Below, one piece after another: positions 53,783 through 62,610 of a stretch of 64,000 nt of DNA. The stretch's first letter is position 1. Every line of letters begins with the position of its first letter. The notes below the pieces were generated by a model. It worked only from the letters and a program-made list of their open reading frames with translations. It was not told where the DNA came from and did not search any database. Source of the stretch: Rosistilla ulvae (GTDB lineage: Bacteria > Planctomycetota > Planctomycetia > Pirellulales > Pirellulaceae); contig NZ_CP036261.1 in the NCBI RefSeq assembly GCF_007741475.1, positions 6,635,798 through 6,699,797 on the forward strand. Reading direction: 5' to 3'. The position numbers and the translations under genes are program-made.

Positions 53783-56700
53783 TCACGCAGGAGGCGAGGT
53801 CGTAAAGCGATGGACCATCGAAGTCAGTCGTTGGACATTGATCGGCTTACTTAGGTAGTCGTTGCAACCGCACTCGATGCAGCGAGTCATATCCCCTTGC
53901 ATCGCGTCGGCGGTCAGAGCGATGATCGGTCCGGCAAAACCAAGCTTCCGCAATTGTTGGGCAGTTTGGTAACCATCCAACCGCGGCATCTGCATATCCA
54001 ACAGAACCAAATCGTACCACTCGTCTCGGGCCAGCTTCTCTCGAACCATCGTCAGCGCGACTTGCCCATCCTCGGCCTCGTCAACCTCCGCCCCCGCTTT
54101 GGTCAACAGTCTCCTGCTGAGGAACCGGATGTCGCGACGATCATCGACAACCAAGATCCGACAATTCAGCGTGATCTTTTCGCCAACCGTCTCTTCCTGC
54201 GTTAGCTCGGTCGTCAAACGCGGCTGGATCAACGGCACCTTGTCGATGTCACCGGTGGCGATCGTGACGGTAAACGTGCTCCCCTCGTGGAGATTGCTGC
54301 AGACCGAGATTTCTCCTCCCAGCATCTCCGTTAAACGCTTGCTGATTGCGAGTCCCAATCCGGTCCCACCAAACTCTCGATTCACATTCCCGTCTCCCTG
54401 CGAGAAGGGTTGAAACAGCCGTCGCTTCTGTTTTTCGGACATCCCGATCCCCGAATCGACGACATCGAACTGCAACCGCGGTATTTCACCAGGAAGAAAA
54501 CGAACGATGATATTGACGCAACCGGCGGTGGTAAACTTGATCGCGTTGCCAACCAGATTGATCAAAATCTGCTTCAAGCGTTTGGGGTCGCTCTGAATTT
54601 CCGCGGGAATAAATCCATGGTATTCGACATCGAGTTCCAGCTTCCGTTCGGTCGCCCGCACCTCCATGATCGAACGGACATCTTCGACCAATCGGTTGGG
54701 TGCAAACCGCTCGTTGCGGATATCGAATTTCCCCGCTTCGATTTTGGAAATATCCAAGATGTCGTTGATAATATCTAACAAAAAATCGCCGTTGCGACGG
54801 ATCGTGCGAACATACGCCAACGTCTCGTCGTCGTTTAACTTTTCCGCGATCAAATCGGTGTACCCCAAGATCGCGGTCATCGGCGTGCGGATCTCATGGC
54901 TCATGTTGGCCAAAAACGCACTCTTGGACTCATTGGCTGCGACCGCTTGTTCGCGTGCTTCTTTCAACGATTGTTCGAACTGTCGCTGCTGCGTAATGTC
55001 CAATAACGTTCCGATCAACTGAGTCGCTTTACCATCCTCGATCCCCTCGCCGGTGAACAACGGCTTGGCCTGCAACCGGACCCAGCGAACATCACCGTTA
55101 GGACAAACGATCCGATGATCGATTCTGCGGTCGGCCGAGTGGGGATGTTCGACCAATTCACGGTAGTGCCTGTCGCAGGCCGATCGGTCATCGGGGTGGA
55201 CCCAGTCCAACATTTTGCCAACAGGGATCTGCGATTCATCCTGGTCCTCACCCGCGTCGACAATTCCGACCAACCGCTTCAGCTCTTGCGAATACGTCAC
55301 GGTCCCTTTCACCAGATCGGCGTGCAACATCCCAAAGCCGGCCGCTTCGGCGGCGCTTCGCAGCCGTTCCTCGCTGAGTTTGATTGCCAGTTCGGATTGT
55401 TTTTCGTCGGTGATATCCCAGTTCAAGCCATGCATCCGAACGACGTTGCCGCGATCGTCGCAGAGCACCGTCCCAACCCCCGCCAGCCAACGGATCTCGC
55501 CGTTGGAACGAACGATCCGGAACTCGGTGTCATAATCGTCTTGCCCCGCAGCCGCCTGTTTCCAAACCGATTGAAGCGCCGGCACATCCTCGGGATAGAC
55601 ATACTGGAAGAACAGATCCATCGTCGGATTCTCGATCGGTTCGATGCCCAGCAAGGCGAACATCCCCGGTTCCCAAACGCTTTTGTCCTCGGACCATTCC
55701 CACGCCGCCATGCGTCCCGCTTTCAGCGCCATCGACATTCGTTGATTGCTTTCGACCAATGCCAAATCGGCTTTCTTGCGGTCGGTCACATCGCTAGTGA
55801 TCCCGGTAAGCGACACCGGGGTCCCGTTCTCATCGCGTGTCACGAGCCCCCGCGTCTCGGTCCAGCAGATTTTGCCATTGTCAGCGCGGACGATTCGCCA
55901 ATCGAAACGGAACTCATTGCTGGTCCCTTCCAACAGCGCCCGCAACTGGGAGGCAGCGAAATCGCGATCGTCGCAATGGATGACCTGCAGCGACGATTCG
56001 AACGAACCATCGTAATCTTCCGCCGTCATCCCGAAGATTTCCAGCAATTCATCCGACAGTGTGATTTGGTTTTCGCTGGGATTCCATTGCCAGCTGCCCA
56101 ACCGACCAGCGGTCAGCGACAGCTTCAGATACTGTTCATTTTTTCGATAATCGGCCAACAGCGAGATCAATTTGGTCCGTTCGATCGATAATTGTTCGGC
56201 ATGCGCCCTCACCTGATCCTCGGCCGCCTTGCGATCGCTGATATCGACTCCCGACGGGATCAGATATTCGACCTGTCCCCGGTGGTCGAAGACCGGCGCG
56301 ATCATAAAGTCGATCATCAGACGGTCGTCGCCGCGAGCGAACAGCCCAACATCAAACCGCACCCGTTGACCGGCAAACCCTTTTTGCATCGCTTCGCGAA
56401 TCTGCGTCTGGACCTGAGCGTCGTAGGTCCACCAGGGACATTCTGCAAAATGCTTGCCGATCACATCGTCGCGCGTCAGGCCAGCGATCCCCATCGAACG
56501 ATCATCGACCTCCAACAGCGTTCCGTCGCGCCCGATCACACCAACCAGCCCCAATTGATTGTTGATCACGCGACGCAGATGCGCTTCGCGACGCTTCGTT
56601 TCCATCTCCGCCCGCGCCCGGTCGATTCGGATAAACAATCGATTGGCAATCTCTTGCAACAGATTTAAGTCGTCGGGTTGCCAGGCGTAGGCGGCCGGTT

Positions 56701-59700
56701 TGATCGCCGCGACGGAAAACCGAATCTTCTGCTCGGTGACGTACCCCGAATTGCAAAACGCCCCCGCCTGGATGGCGCGAAAATTCTCAGCGAACGCCGG
56801 GTCATCGCACTCGCGTTGCGTATCGCAAAGATAGACCTGTCGCCCCGCAAGCAATGCCTGCCGTTGGCTGGGGCCGTGGAAGTCTCGCACCCGATGCGCG
56901 CCAGCGATACTGCGGAGGCCATCGTCGTGATATTCAAAGATCACTTCGGCAGATTCTCCCATCTGATCGAACTCGACGACGCAACACCGCGACAGACCCA
57001 TATATTCAGCCGTCCGCGTGACCGCGACTTGCATCAAATCGAAATCGGACATCAACGGACTGAACTGTGCTTGCAAGTCGGCTAAAAATGCGAGGTTCAA
57101 TTCGCCCCGCTTGCGATCGTCGATATCGATGTTCATGCCCACCCAGCGACGGATCGTCCCGTCATGGCGATGCTGGGATACGGCCCGTACATGATTCCAC
57201 TTCCAGATCCCCGAATGATGTCGCAGCCGATATTCGAACGAAAATGGTTCCCCCTTGTCCAACGCGATCCGCCATGCCGCGATGGTTGCGTCGCGGTCTT
57301 CTGGATGCACTGCATCGAGCCAGCCAAACCCTTTCCATTGGTCGAAGGTTTGCCCGGTGAACGCCCGCCAACTGGGCGAATCTTCGACGATCTTCCCTTC
57401 CGCGCTGGCGATCCAAACAATCTGCGCCGAGACTTCGACCAACGACTGAAACAATTCCTGACTGTTGCGCAACTCGCTGACATCGGTAAACGTGACCACC
57501 AGCCCTTCGGCCTGTCCGGTGTGCGATCGATAGGTCAACACGCGGCGGATATACGATCTGCCCGATTTCGCCACCACCGTATGTTCGATCGCTTGCCCTT
57601 GGCGAATCGTTGCCGGATCGGGCAGCGGCGGCATGTTTTCGACATGTGGCACAAACATTTCCAACGGCCGTCCCACGTCGGTGGGGATCAATCCATAGAT
57701 TTCTTGAATCGCCGGGGTGTAGCTGCGAATCAGCAACTGGCGGTCCAAGAAGATAGTGGCGATTTGCGTGCTGCGGAGCAAATTTTCCAAGTCGGCGTTG
57801 GCTCGCGACGTCGCATCGCTACCCAACCGAATCTCTTCCTTAGAGGCCTCTAATTCTTCGTTTGCCGACTGCAGTTCCTCGTTCATCGACAGCAGTTCTT
57901 CGTTGGACGACTTCAGCTCCTCATTGGCTGCTTCCATGTCCTGCATCGACCGATCCAGATCGCAGCGGACCGTTTCCAATTCCCGCTCCATCTCCGCGAT
58001 GATCGAATCGACATCGTGCTCTCCGACCGTCTGCTTGCCTTCGACCTCTTCGCGACGGAACGGCAAACCGACATCGTGAAAGACAACCATCAACAGCGGT
58101 TCGTCTTCGCCCACTTGCGGCATCGGTTGAACTGTCAACATCACGCGCTGCACCAGATCGCCAACGCGGATCGATAGATTTTCATGCTCCACGCGACGCC
58201 GCAATTGCTTCGCCTCTGCGATCGCCGCGCGCAACCCGATCCGCAACCCGCGGTCGACCAGTTTAATAATGTTCGTTTGAACGGGCCCTCCGGAGAGGTT
58301 CAAGTATTTATTAATGTTAGGCGAACTGGTCAGCAACTGGCCCGCGGCATCGATCACTGCAGTTTTAGGGGTAAATTCGTCCAACGCAATCTTCTGCATC
58401 AACTGCGTCAGATCGACCTCCGTCTCGCGGTCCGGCGTGGTGTCGCGGCGGCGTGGTGTCTGGGAACCGAGCGTCAGGTCCTTGGCCCCCTGCGTCGCCG
58501 TTCCCTTGCGTTGCGAAATCCGCAACCGGGCATCGACCGGACGGAACAATTCGCCATGCGAAGCGATGTTTTCGCTGGGTCCAAGAAACAGGTATCCCGA
58601 TGGGCGGAGCGAGTAATGGAACAAGGGGATCAATTTGTTCTGCAAATGCGGCCCTAGATAGATCAACAGATTGCGACAACAGATCAGATCCTGCCTAGAA
58701 AAAGGTGGATCGTGGATCAGATTGTGCGTTGAAAACAGCACGATATCGCGAAGCTCTTTGACCACCTGATAGCGTTTGCCCAGTTTGACGAAAAAGCGTT
58801 TCAGCCGCGCCGGCGAAACATGTTCTTCGATCCCGATCGGATACGAACCGGCCCGGGCGATAGCCAACGCCCGCTGGTCGATATCGGTTGCAAAGATCTG
58901 CACCTCCGGCGGCGCGGCGATCGAATCCATCGCTTCGCGACACAAGATCGCCATCGTGTAGGCTTCGGATCCATTGGCGCATCCGGCAACCCAAATCCGA
59001 ACACAATCATTCGGGCCACGATGTTCGAACAACTTTGGCAACACCCGCTGTGCCAACGTCTCAAACGCCTCCGGGTCGCGAAAGAAGGTCGTCACACCGA
59101 TCAACAGTTCCTGAAACAGCGTCTGCGATTCTTCGTGGTGATGTTGCAGATAGTCGACATAGTCGCTTGCCGTGGCGATCTTCAACACTCGCATGCGGCG
59201 TTGGATGCGGCGGGCGAGCGTATTGAATTTGTAGTGCTGAAAATCGTGCTCGGTCGCCTTGAACAGGGTTTCGGCAATCGTTGGGATCGCTTCTTCGATC
59301 TGATCGCACAATCGTCGACGCGTTGCCGGGCTCCGCAAGCTCGCCAAATGCTTGCCATACTGCAACAGCTCTGCGGCGATTTCCGATGGCATCATCACAT
59401 GATCCGCCACGCCAGTCGTCGCGGCGCTGTTTGGCATCGAATCCAATTTGGCCGATGTCGGATCCTGTGCGAATGTTAAACCGCCGCGGTCGCCGATCGC
59501 TTTAAGTCCCAACGTGCCATCCGTTCCCGATCCCGAAAGAATCACGCCGATCCCCAACTCTCGCTGCTCATCGGCGAGCGAATGAAAGAAACCATCGATC
59601 GGTTTTGGTTGCTGCAGCGGTGTCGGTTGTTCCACCGCGATCGCCGCACCGCTCTTCAGCTGAAAAAGTTTGTGCGGCGGACAAACATAGACCTTCCCTG

Positions 59701-59950
59701 GCTCCAACATCGTGCCATCGGTCAGCTCTATCACCTCCAGGGCAGTCCAACTGGCGATCCGATCGACCAAACCCGACTCGGCATCCGGTTCGGCCTGACG
59801 AACCAAAACGATCGCCATTCCAGGGGCATCCCCCATCGCGGCCAACATTTCCTCGAACGCGTCCAATCCACCAACCGACGCGCCGACAGCAACGACCAAC
59901 GGTCGCGGGGCAGAGTTCAAACGATTCGGCGAGCTTTGCAGATCATTCAT
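53783..59950 (-). CDS. Giant CheB/CheR/multi-PAS/GAF hybrid histidine kinase with receiver
   Basis: A 2055-residue protein from the ATG at 59950; an extended frame upstream adds 30 unrelated residues. Domains in order: CheB-like (residues about 15-190), CheR-like methyltransferase (about 205-470, FFRDPEAFETLAQRVLPKLF then WVAGCANGSEAYTMAI), a long coiled coil (about 640-745), about six PAS domains with a GAF region, HisKA with phosphoacceptor His1685 (NMSHEIRTPM), an ATPase domain ending GTGLGLAIS, and a receiver with Asp1985 (VLLDMQMPR). The CheB catalytic Ser25 (VGASVGG) and Asp144 are present, but the usual His aligns with Gln52 (VLVRQAEPDA), so esterase activity is doubtful. Soluble: no membrane helix. 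Probably an energy, redox or light sensor feeding nearby regulators. Confidence 0.88.
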   Translation of the reverse strand: MNDLQSSPNRLNSAPRPLVVAVGASVGGLDAFEEMLAAMGDAPGMAIVLVRQAEPDAESGLVDRIASWTALEVIELTDGTMLEPGKVYVCPPHKLFQLKSGAAIAVEQPTPLQQPKPIDGFFHSLADEQRELGIGVILSGSGTDGTLGLKAIGDRGGLTFAQDPTSAKLDSMPNSAATTGVADHVMMPSEIAAELLQYGKHLASLRSPATRRRLCDQIEEAIPTIAETLFKATEHDFQHYKFNTLARRIQRRMRVLKIATASDYVDYLQHHHEESQTLFQELLIGVTTFFRDPEAFETLAQRVLPKLFEHRGPNDCVRIWVAGCANGSEAYTMAILCREAMDSIAAPPEVQIFATDIDQRALAIARAGSYPIGIEEHVSPARLKRFFVKLGKRYQVVKELRDIVLFSTHNLIHDPPFSRQDLICCRNLLIYLGPHLQNKLIPLFHYSLRPSGYLFLGPSENIASHGELFRPVDARLRISQRKGTATQGAKDLTLGSQTPRRRDTTPDRETEVDLTQLMQKIALDEFTPKTAVIDAAGQLLTSSPNINKYLNLSGGPVQTNIIKLVDRGLRIGLRAAIAEAKQLRRRVEHENLSIRVGDLVQRVMLTVQPMPQVGEDEPLLMVVFHDVGLPFRREEVEGKQTVGEHDVDSIIAEMERELETVRCDLDRSMQDMEAANEELKSSNEELLSMNEELQSANEELEASKEEIRLGSDATSRANADLENLLRSTQIATIFLDRQLLIRSYTPAIQEIYGLIPTDVGRPLEMFVPHVENMPPLPDPATIRQGQAIEHTVVAKSGRSYIRRVLTYRSHTGQAEGLVVTFTDVSELRNSQELFQSLVEVSAQIVWIASAEGKIVEDSPSWRAFTGQTFDQWKGFGWLDAVHPEDRDATIAAWRIALDKGEPFSFEYRLRHHSGIWKWNHVRAVSQHRHDGTIRRWVGMNIDIDDRKRGELNLAFLADLQAQFSPLMSDFDLMQVAVTRTAEYMGLSRCCVVEFDQMGESAEVIFEYHDDGLRSIAGAHRVRDFHGPSQRQALLAGRQVYLCDTQRECDDPAFAENFRAIQAGAFCNSGYVTEQKIRFSVAAIKPAAYAWQPDDLNLLQEIANRLFIRIDRARAEMETKRREAHLRRVINNQLGLVGVIGRDGTLLEVDDRSMGIAGLTRDDVIGKHFAECPWWTYDAQVQTQIREAMQKGFAGQRVRFDVGLFARGDDRLMIDFMIAPVFDHRGQVEYLIPSGVDISDRKAAEDQVRAHAEQLSIERTKLISLLADYRKNEQYLKLSLTAGRLGSWQWNPSENQITLSDELLEIFGMTAEDYDGSFESSLQVIHCDDRDFAASQLRALLEGTSNEFRFDWRIVRADNGKICWTETRGLVTRDENGTPVSLTGITSDVTDRKKADLALVESNQRMSMALKAGRMAAWEWSEDKSVWEPGMFALLGIEPIENPTMDLFFQYVYPEDVPALQSVWKQAAAGQDDYDTEFRIVRSNGEIRWLAGVGTVLCDDRGNVVRMHGLNWDITDEKQSELAIKLSEERLRSAAEAAGFGMLHADLVKGTVTYSQELKRLVGIVDAGEDQDESQIPVGKMLDWVHPDDRSACDRHYRELVEHPHSADRRIDHRIVCPNGDVRWVRLQAKPLFTGEGIEDGKATQLIGTLLDITQQRQFEQSLKEAREQAVAANESKSAFLANMSHEIRTPMTAILGYTDLIAEKLNDDETLAYVRTIRRNGDFLLDIINDILDISKIEAGKFDIRNERFAPNRLVEDVRSIMEVRATERKLELDVEYHGFIPAEIQSDPKRLKQILINLVGNAIKFTTAGCVNIIVRFLPGEIPRLQFDVVDSGIGMSEKQKRRLFQPFSQGDGNVNREFGGTGLGLAISKRLTEMLGGEISVCSNLHEGSTFTVTIATGDIDKVPLIQPRLTTELTQEETVGEKITLNCRILVVDDRRDIRFLSRRLLTKAGAEVDEAEDGQVALTMVREKLARDEWYDLVLLDMQMPRLDGYQTAQQLRKLGFAGPIIALTADAMQGDMTRCIECGCNDYLSKPINVQRLTSMVHRFTTSPPA

Positions 59951-60304
59951 ACAGATGAGCCCAGGCTGGCCAGCGGTCACGGTGGATTCGATCGAAAACA
60001 GAGCTGGTCGATCGCGGCGCGATCGATTGGTTTCCCACACTTCCTACCTCGTGCAGGAATCTCCGGCAATACGCCACGATGTCCCCCGACGAGCTTCCGC
60101 TGCAGCTGGGCCGCCGGAATGTTGCTGGACTTTCGCTCCACGCAGATCCTTGGCATACGAAATACAAACTCAGCCACCAATATTGATTGAAGAGAATTCA
60201 GTTCGACCGGTCAACTACCTTCCGCCCCAGGCAAAGTTACCCGGGGTGGGCGTCGTGTGGAGCACATCGCATGCCACGCGCCGGGCGGTGTGTCAGCCCG
60301 CCGC

Positions 60305-60321
60305 TCGACCAAGTTGGTCGA
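60305..60321. promoter_or_regulatory. Inverted repeat upstream of sigma-54 promoter (possible enhancer)
   Basis: TCGACCAA-G-TTGGTCGA, a perfect 8-base inverted repeat. It lies 112-128 bases upstream of the predicted start at about 60433, an ideal distance for an NtrC-type activator. Its sequence differs from the repeat at 53081-53099, so one activator may not bind both. Confidence 0.45.
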
Positions 60322-60406
60322 TAGGAGCGCATCGCCGCTGCCGCGGCTGGTGAATCATCGCCTCTTTTTGGCAGCCGCGTTGGAGAATTGCACGCTCGAC
60401 AGTACA

Positions 60407-60422
60407 TGGCACGCTCTTTGCA
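60407..60422 (+). promoter_or_regulatory. Consensus sigma-54 promoter for the PA2169-type operon
   Basis: TGGCACG-CTCT-TTGC-A is a perfect match to the sigma-54 consensus, with GG and GC at exact spacing. The predicted start is near 60433, giving a leader of about 65 bases to the ATG at 60498. It would drive the PA2169-type gene and possibly the lipoprotein and AI-2E transporter genes. Confidence 0.75.
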
Positions 60423-60497
60423 TCTCCACCGCTGGCAGCGTGGCAACGGCGTTCACGCTCAAACATTTATTTTCGACCTCAAACCGGAGCGACCCCA

Positions 60498-60968
60498 ATG
60501 AGCCTTGAAACAAAGACAAACCTCAACGAGACGACCGTTACCAAGTTGCAGAAATTGATCCGCGCAAACATCGACGCCTACGATGGCTTTCGCGAATCGG
60601 CCGACGAGATCGCCGACAACAACTTGTCCACGCTCTTCCGCCAGGTCGCGACGGAGCGATCCGCGCTGGCGACCGAACTGCAAAACTACGTCGAATGGAA
60701 TGGCGCCGAAGCGGAAGAAGACGGCTCGGTCGCCGCGAGTGTTCACCGAGCCTGGATCAACGTCCGCAGCAAGATCAACGGCGGCGATCCCTACGTAATT
60801 TTGATCGAGGCCGAACGGGGCGAAGATCACATCAAGCACGCTTACGAAGATGTGCTGAAAGAAACCGCCGGCAGCGCGATGAACGATGTTCTGACGGCGC
60901 AATATGCGATCGTCAAATCGGGGCACGATAAGATCCGCGACCTCCGCGACAGCTACAAGAACAAGTAG
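60498..60968 (+). CDS. PA2169-family four-helix-bundle protein (DUF2383)
   Basis: A 156-residue protein with GGAG eight bases before the ATG. It is entirely helical, with LQKLIRANIDAYDGFRESAD, LFRQVATERSALATELQ, AEEDGSVAASVHRAWIN and a C-terminal helix, matching the PA2169 family, ferritin-like bundles induced by stress in several bacteria. Glu and His positions typical of a metal site (ERGEDHIKHAYED) are present. Function unresolved. The best sigma-54 promoter in the window precedes it. Confidence 0.85.
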   Translation: MSLETKTNLNETTVTKLQKLIRANIDAYDGFRESADEIADNNLSTLFRQVATERSALATELQNYVEWNGAEAEEDGSVAASVHRAWINVRSKINGGDPYVILIEAERGEDHIKHAYEDVLKETAGSAMNDVLTAQYAIVKSGHDKIRDLRDSYKNK

Positions 60969-61099
60969 TTTTCGGCAGAAGTGAGCGGCGACGATGCCGC
61001 ATCGTGCCTGCTGACTATTACGAACGATAACAAACGTGCTGGCGAGCTCTCGATCGCTCGTCAGCCTCCGAACGAGCAACGCCCAACCGAGGAATTCCC

Positions 61100-61282
61100 A
61101 TGAACGCGACAAAAGATCTGATGTATACGTTTTTGCTGATCTCGGCCTTTGCGATGAGCCTCCTGCTGGTCGGATGCGACAACAAAGAAGAGATTCTGGA
61201 TGTCGACACGCCCAACGGAGGCGGCGTCGAAATCGAACGCTCTCGCGATACCGGTGCGATCGATATCGAAGTCGACGAATAA
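61100..61282 (+). CDS. Small predicted lipoprotein
   Basis: A 60-residue protein: a hydrophobic signal (residues 8-24), a lipobox ending LLLVGC at Cys26, then an acidic tail (EEILDVDTPNGGGVEIER and IDIEVDE). AGGA lies upstream at suitable spacing. It would be anchored to a membrane after lipidation; no family recognised. Located between the PA2169-type gene and the AI-2E transporter, so it may belong to the sigma-54 operon. Confidence 0.65.
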   Translation: MNATKDLMYTFLLISAFAMSLLLVGCDNKEEILDVDTPNGGGVEIERSRDTGAIDIEVDE

Positions 61283-61335
61283 TCCGCATCGCGTCGGTCC
61301 CTTCCTCCGCCAAGCCGCACTGAGCACCATGAAAC

Positions 61336-62547
61336 ATGAGCAACGCACACGCTAAACAAGCCCCTCCGCCGAACACCGCAGGCGTGCTATCGGCGCGAAT
61401 CTGTGCTGTCACGCTCGTTTTGTACGGGGCCTATTACGCTCGCAGCATGATCGTCCCGATCGTCACGGCGGTCGTGCTGTATCTGGTCCTCAGGCCCCTG
61501 GTGCGACACGCCCAGCGGCTTGGCGTGCCGCCTGCCCTAGGGGCCATCGGGACGATGGTCGGCTTGTTGGTCCTGCTTAGCTTGGGGACGTTCTTGGTGT
61601 TGCAACCGGCGAAAGAGACGATCGCCGAAGCGCCGCGTCACGTTGCTGTCGTCAAGGAGAAGTTGTCGACGATTACCGACAAATTGAAAGCTGTCGACCG
61701 CGCCGCGGAGGACTTGACCGAGCCGTCGGACGAAGCCGTTGCCGAAGAGATGGAGGAAGAAAAACCGGTCCCGGTCGAAATCAAACAACCCAACTGGACA
61801 AACAACCTGTCCTATCTAAGTGGCACTGGAAACGTGGTTTCGTTTTTAACGATCTGCGGCGCGATGCTCTATTTCCTGCTGGCCACCGGCGACAACTTGC
61901 TGCGCAGTATCGTTCGGGCGCTACCCAATATGACAGCCCGCCGCCGGTTGGTTGAGGTGCTGCAAAACGTACAGGAAGGTCTCGGCAGCTATCTCGCCCA
62001 AGTCACGACGATCAACGCCTGTCTGGGCCTTAGCGTGGGGATCGCATTGTGGATCCTTGGCATGCCATCGCCTGTGCTGTGGGGAGTGATGGCGTTTGCC
62101 TTCAACTTCATCCCCTTGGTCGGCGCGATCGCCGGAGCGTGCATCATCTTTGTCGTCGCCCTGGTCAACTTCGAACCAACCTACTACGCCTTTGTGGTCA
62201 CCGGAACTTTCTTGGCGCTAACCTCTCTGGAGGGTCAATTCTTAACGCCCGCGATCTTGGGACGCTCGATGAGCATGAGTCCCGTGCTGGTGTTTGTGTC
62301 GATCGTTGTCTGGGGATGGATGTGGGGCGTGGTAGGAGTCTTTTTATCGGTGCCAATCCTGATCGCCGCGCGAATGACTTGCGAGTCTTACGACGGACTG
62401 GCACCGTTGGCCACGATCCTGGGAGCCGCAGACCCCGCCCCCGCAACGACATCCGCCACGGTGCGGTCGCCAGAACCAGACGTTGATGAACCGTCGCAGG
62501 TCGTTCGCATCGATCAACCAGCGACCGAAGCGGCACCAGCGTCTTAA
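61336..62547 (+). CDS. AI-2E family transporter (PerM-like)
   Basis: A 403-residue membrane protein with about eight helices. Family features are the early paired helices, the long soluble loop (residues about 95-155, here with a Glu-rich insert VAEEMEEEKPVP), and the conserved late region FNFIPLVGAIAGACIIF, then LEGQFLTPAILGRSMSMSPVLVF. The C-terminal 40 residues are a polar Pro/Ala-rich tail. Members act as small-molecule exporters or sodium-proton antiporters, and the AI-2 name need not fit. It starts 53 bases after the lipoprotein gene. Confidence 0.87.
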   Translation: MSNAHAKQAPPPNTAGVLSARICAVTLVLYGAYYARSMIVPIVTAVVLYLVLRPLVRHAQRLGVPPALGAIGTMVGLLVLLSLGTFLVLQPAKETIAEAPRHVAVVKEKLSTITDKLKAVDRAAEDLTEPSDEAVAEEMEEEKPVPVEIKQPNWTNNLSYLSGTGNVVSFLTICGAMLYFLLATGDNLLRSIVRALPNMTARRRLVEVLQNVQEGLGSYLAQVTTINACLGLSVGIALWILGMPSPVLWGVMAFAFNFIPLVGAIAGACIIFVVALVNFEPTYYAFVVTGTFLALTSLEGQFLTPAILGRSMSMSPVLVFVSIVVWGWMWGVVGVFLSVPILIAARMTCESYDGLAPLATILGAADPAPATTSATVRSPEPDVDEPSQVVRIDQPATEAAPAS

Positions 62548-62610
62548 CCCGGTGCGGGGCACAGGGTGTCAGCTCGCGCGGCGGTTCGCACGACGCTGGA
62601 CGAAGAACGG

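Larger units (their letters stand above)
59951..60497. other. 547-base divergent regulatory gap
   Basis: Between the hybrid kinase (-) and the PA2169-type gene (+). It contains a consensus sigma-54 promoter (60407-60422), an upstream inverted repeat (60305-60321) and a weaker partial palindrome (GTTCGACCGGTCAAC at 60201-60215). No gene is supported. Confidence 0.55.
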
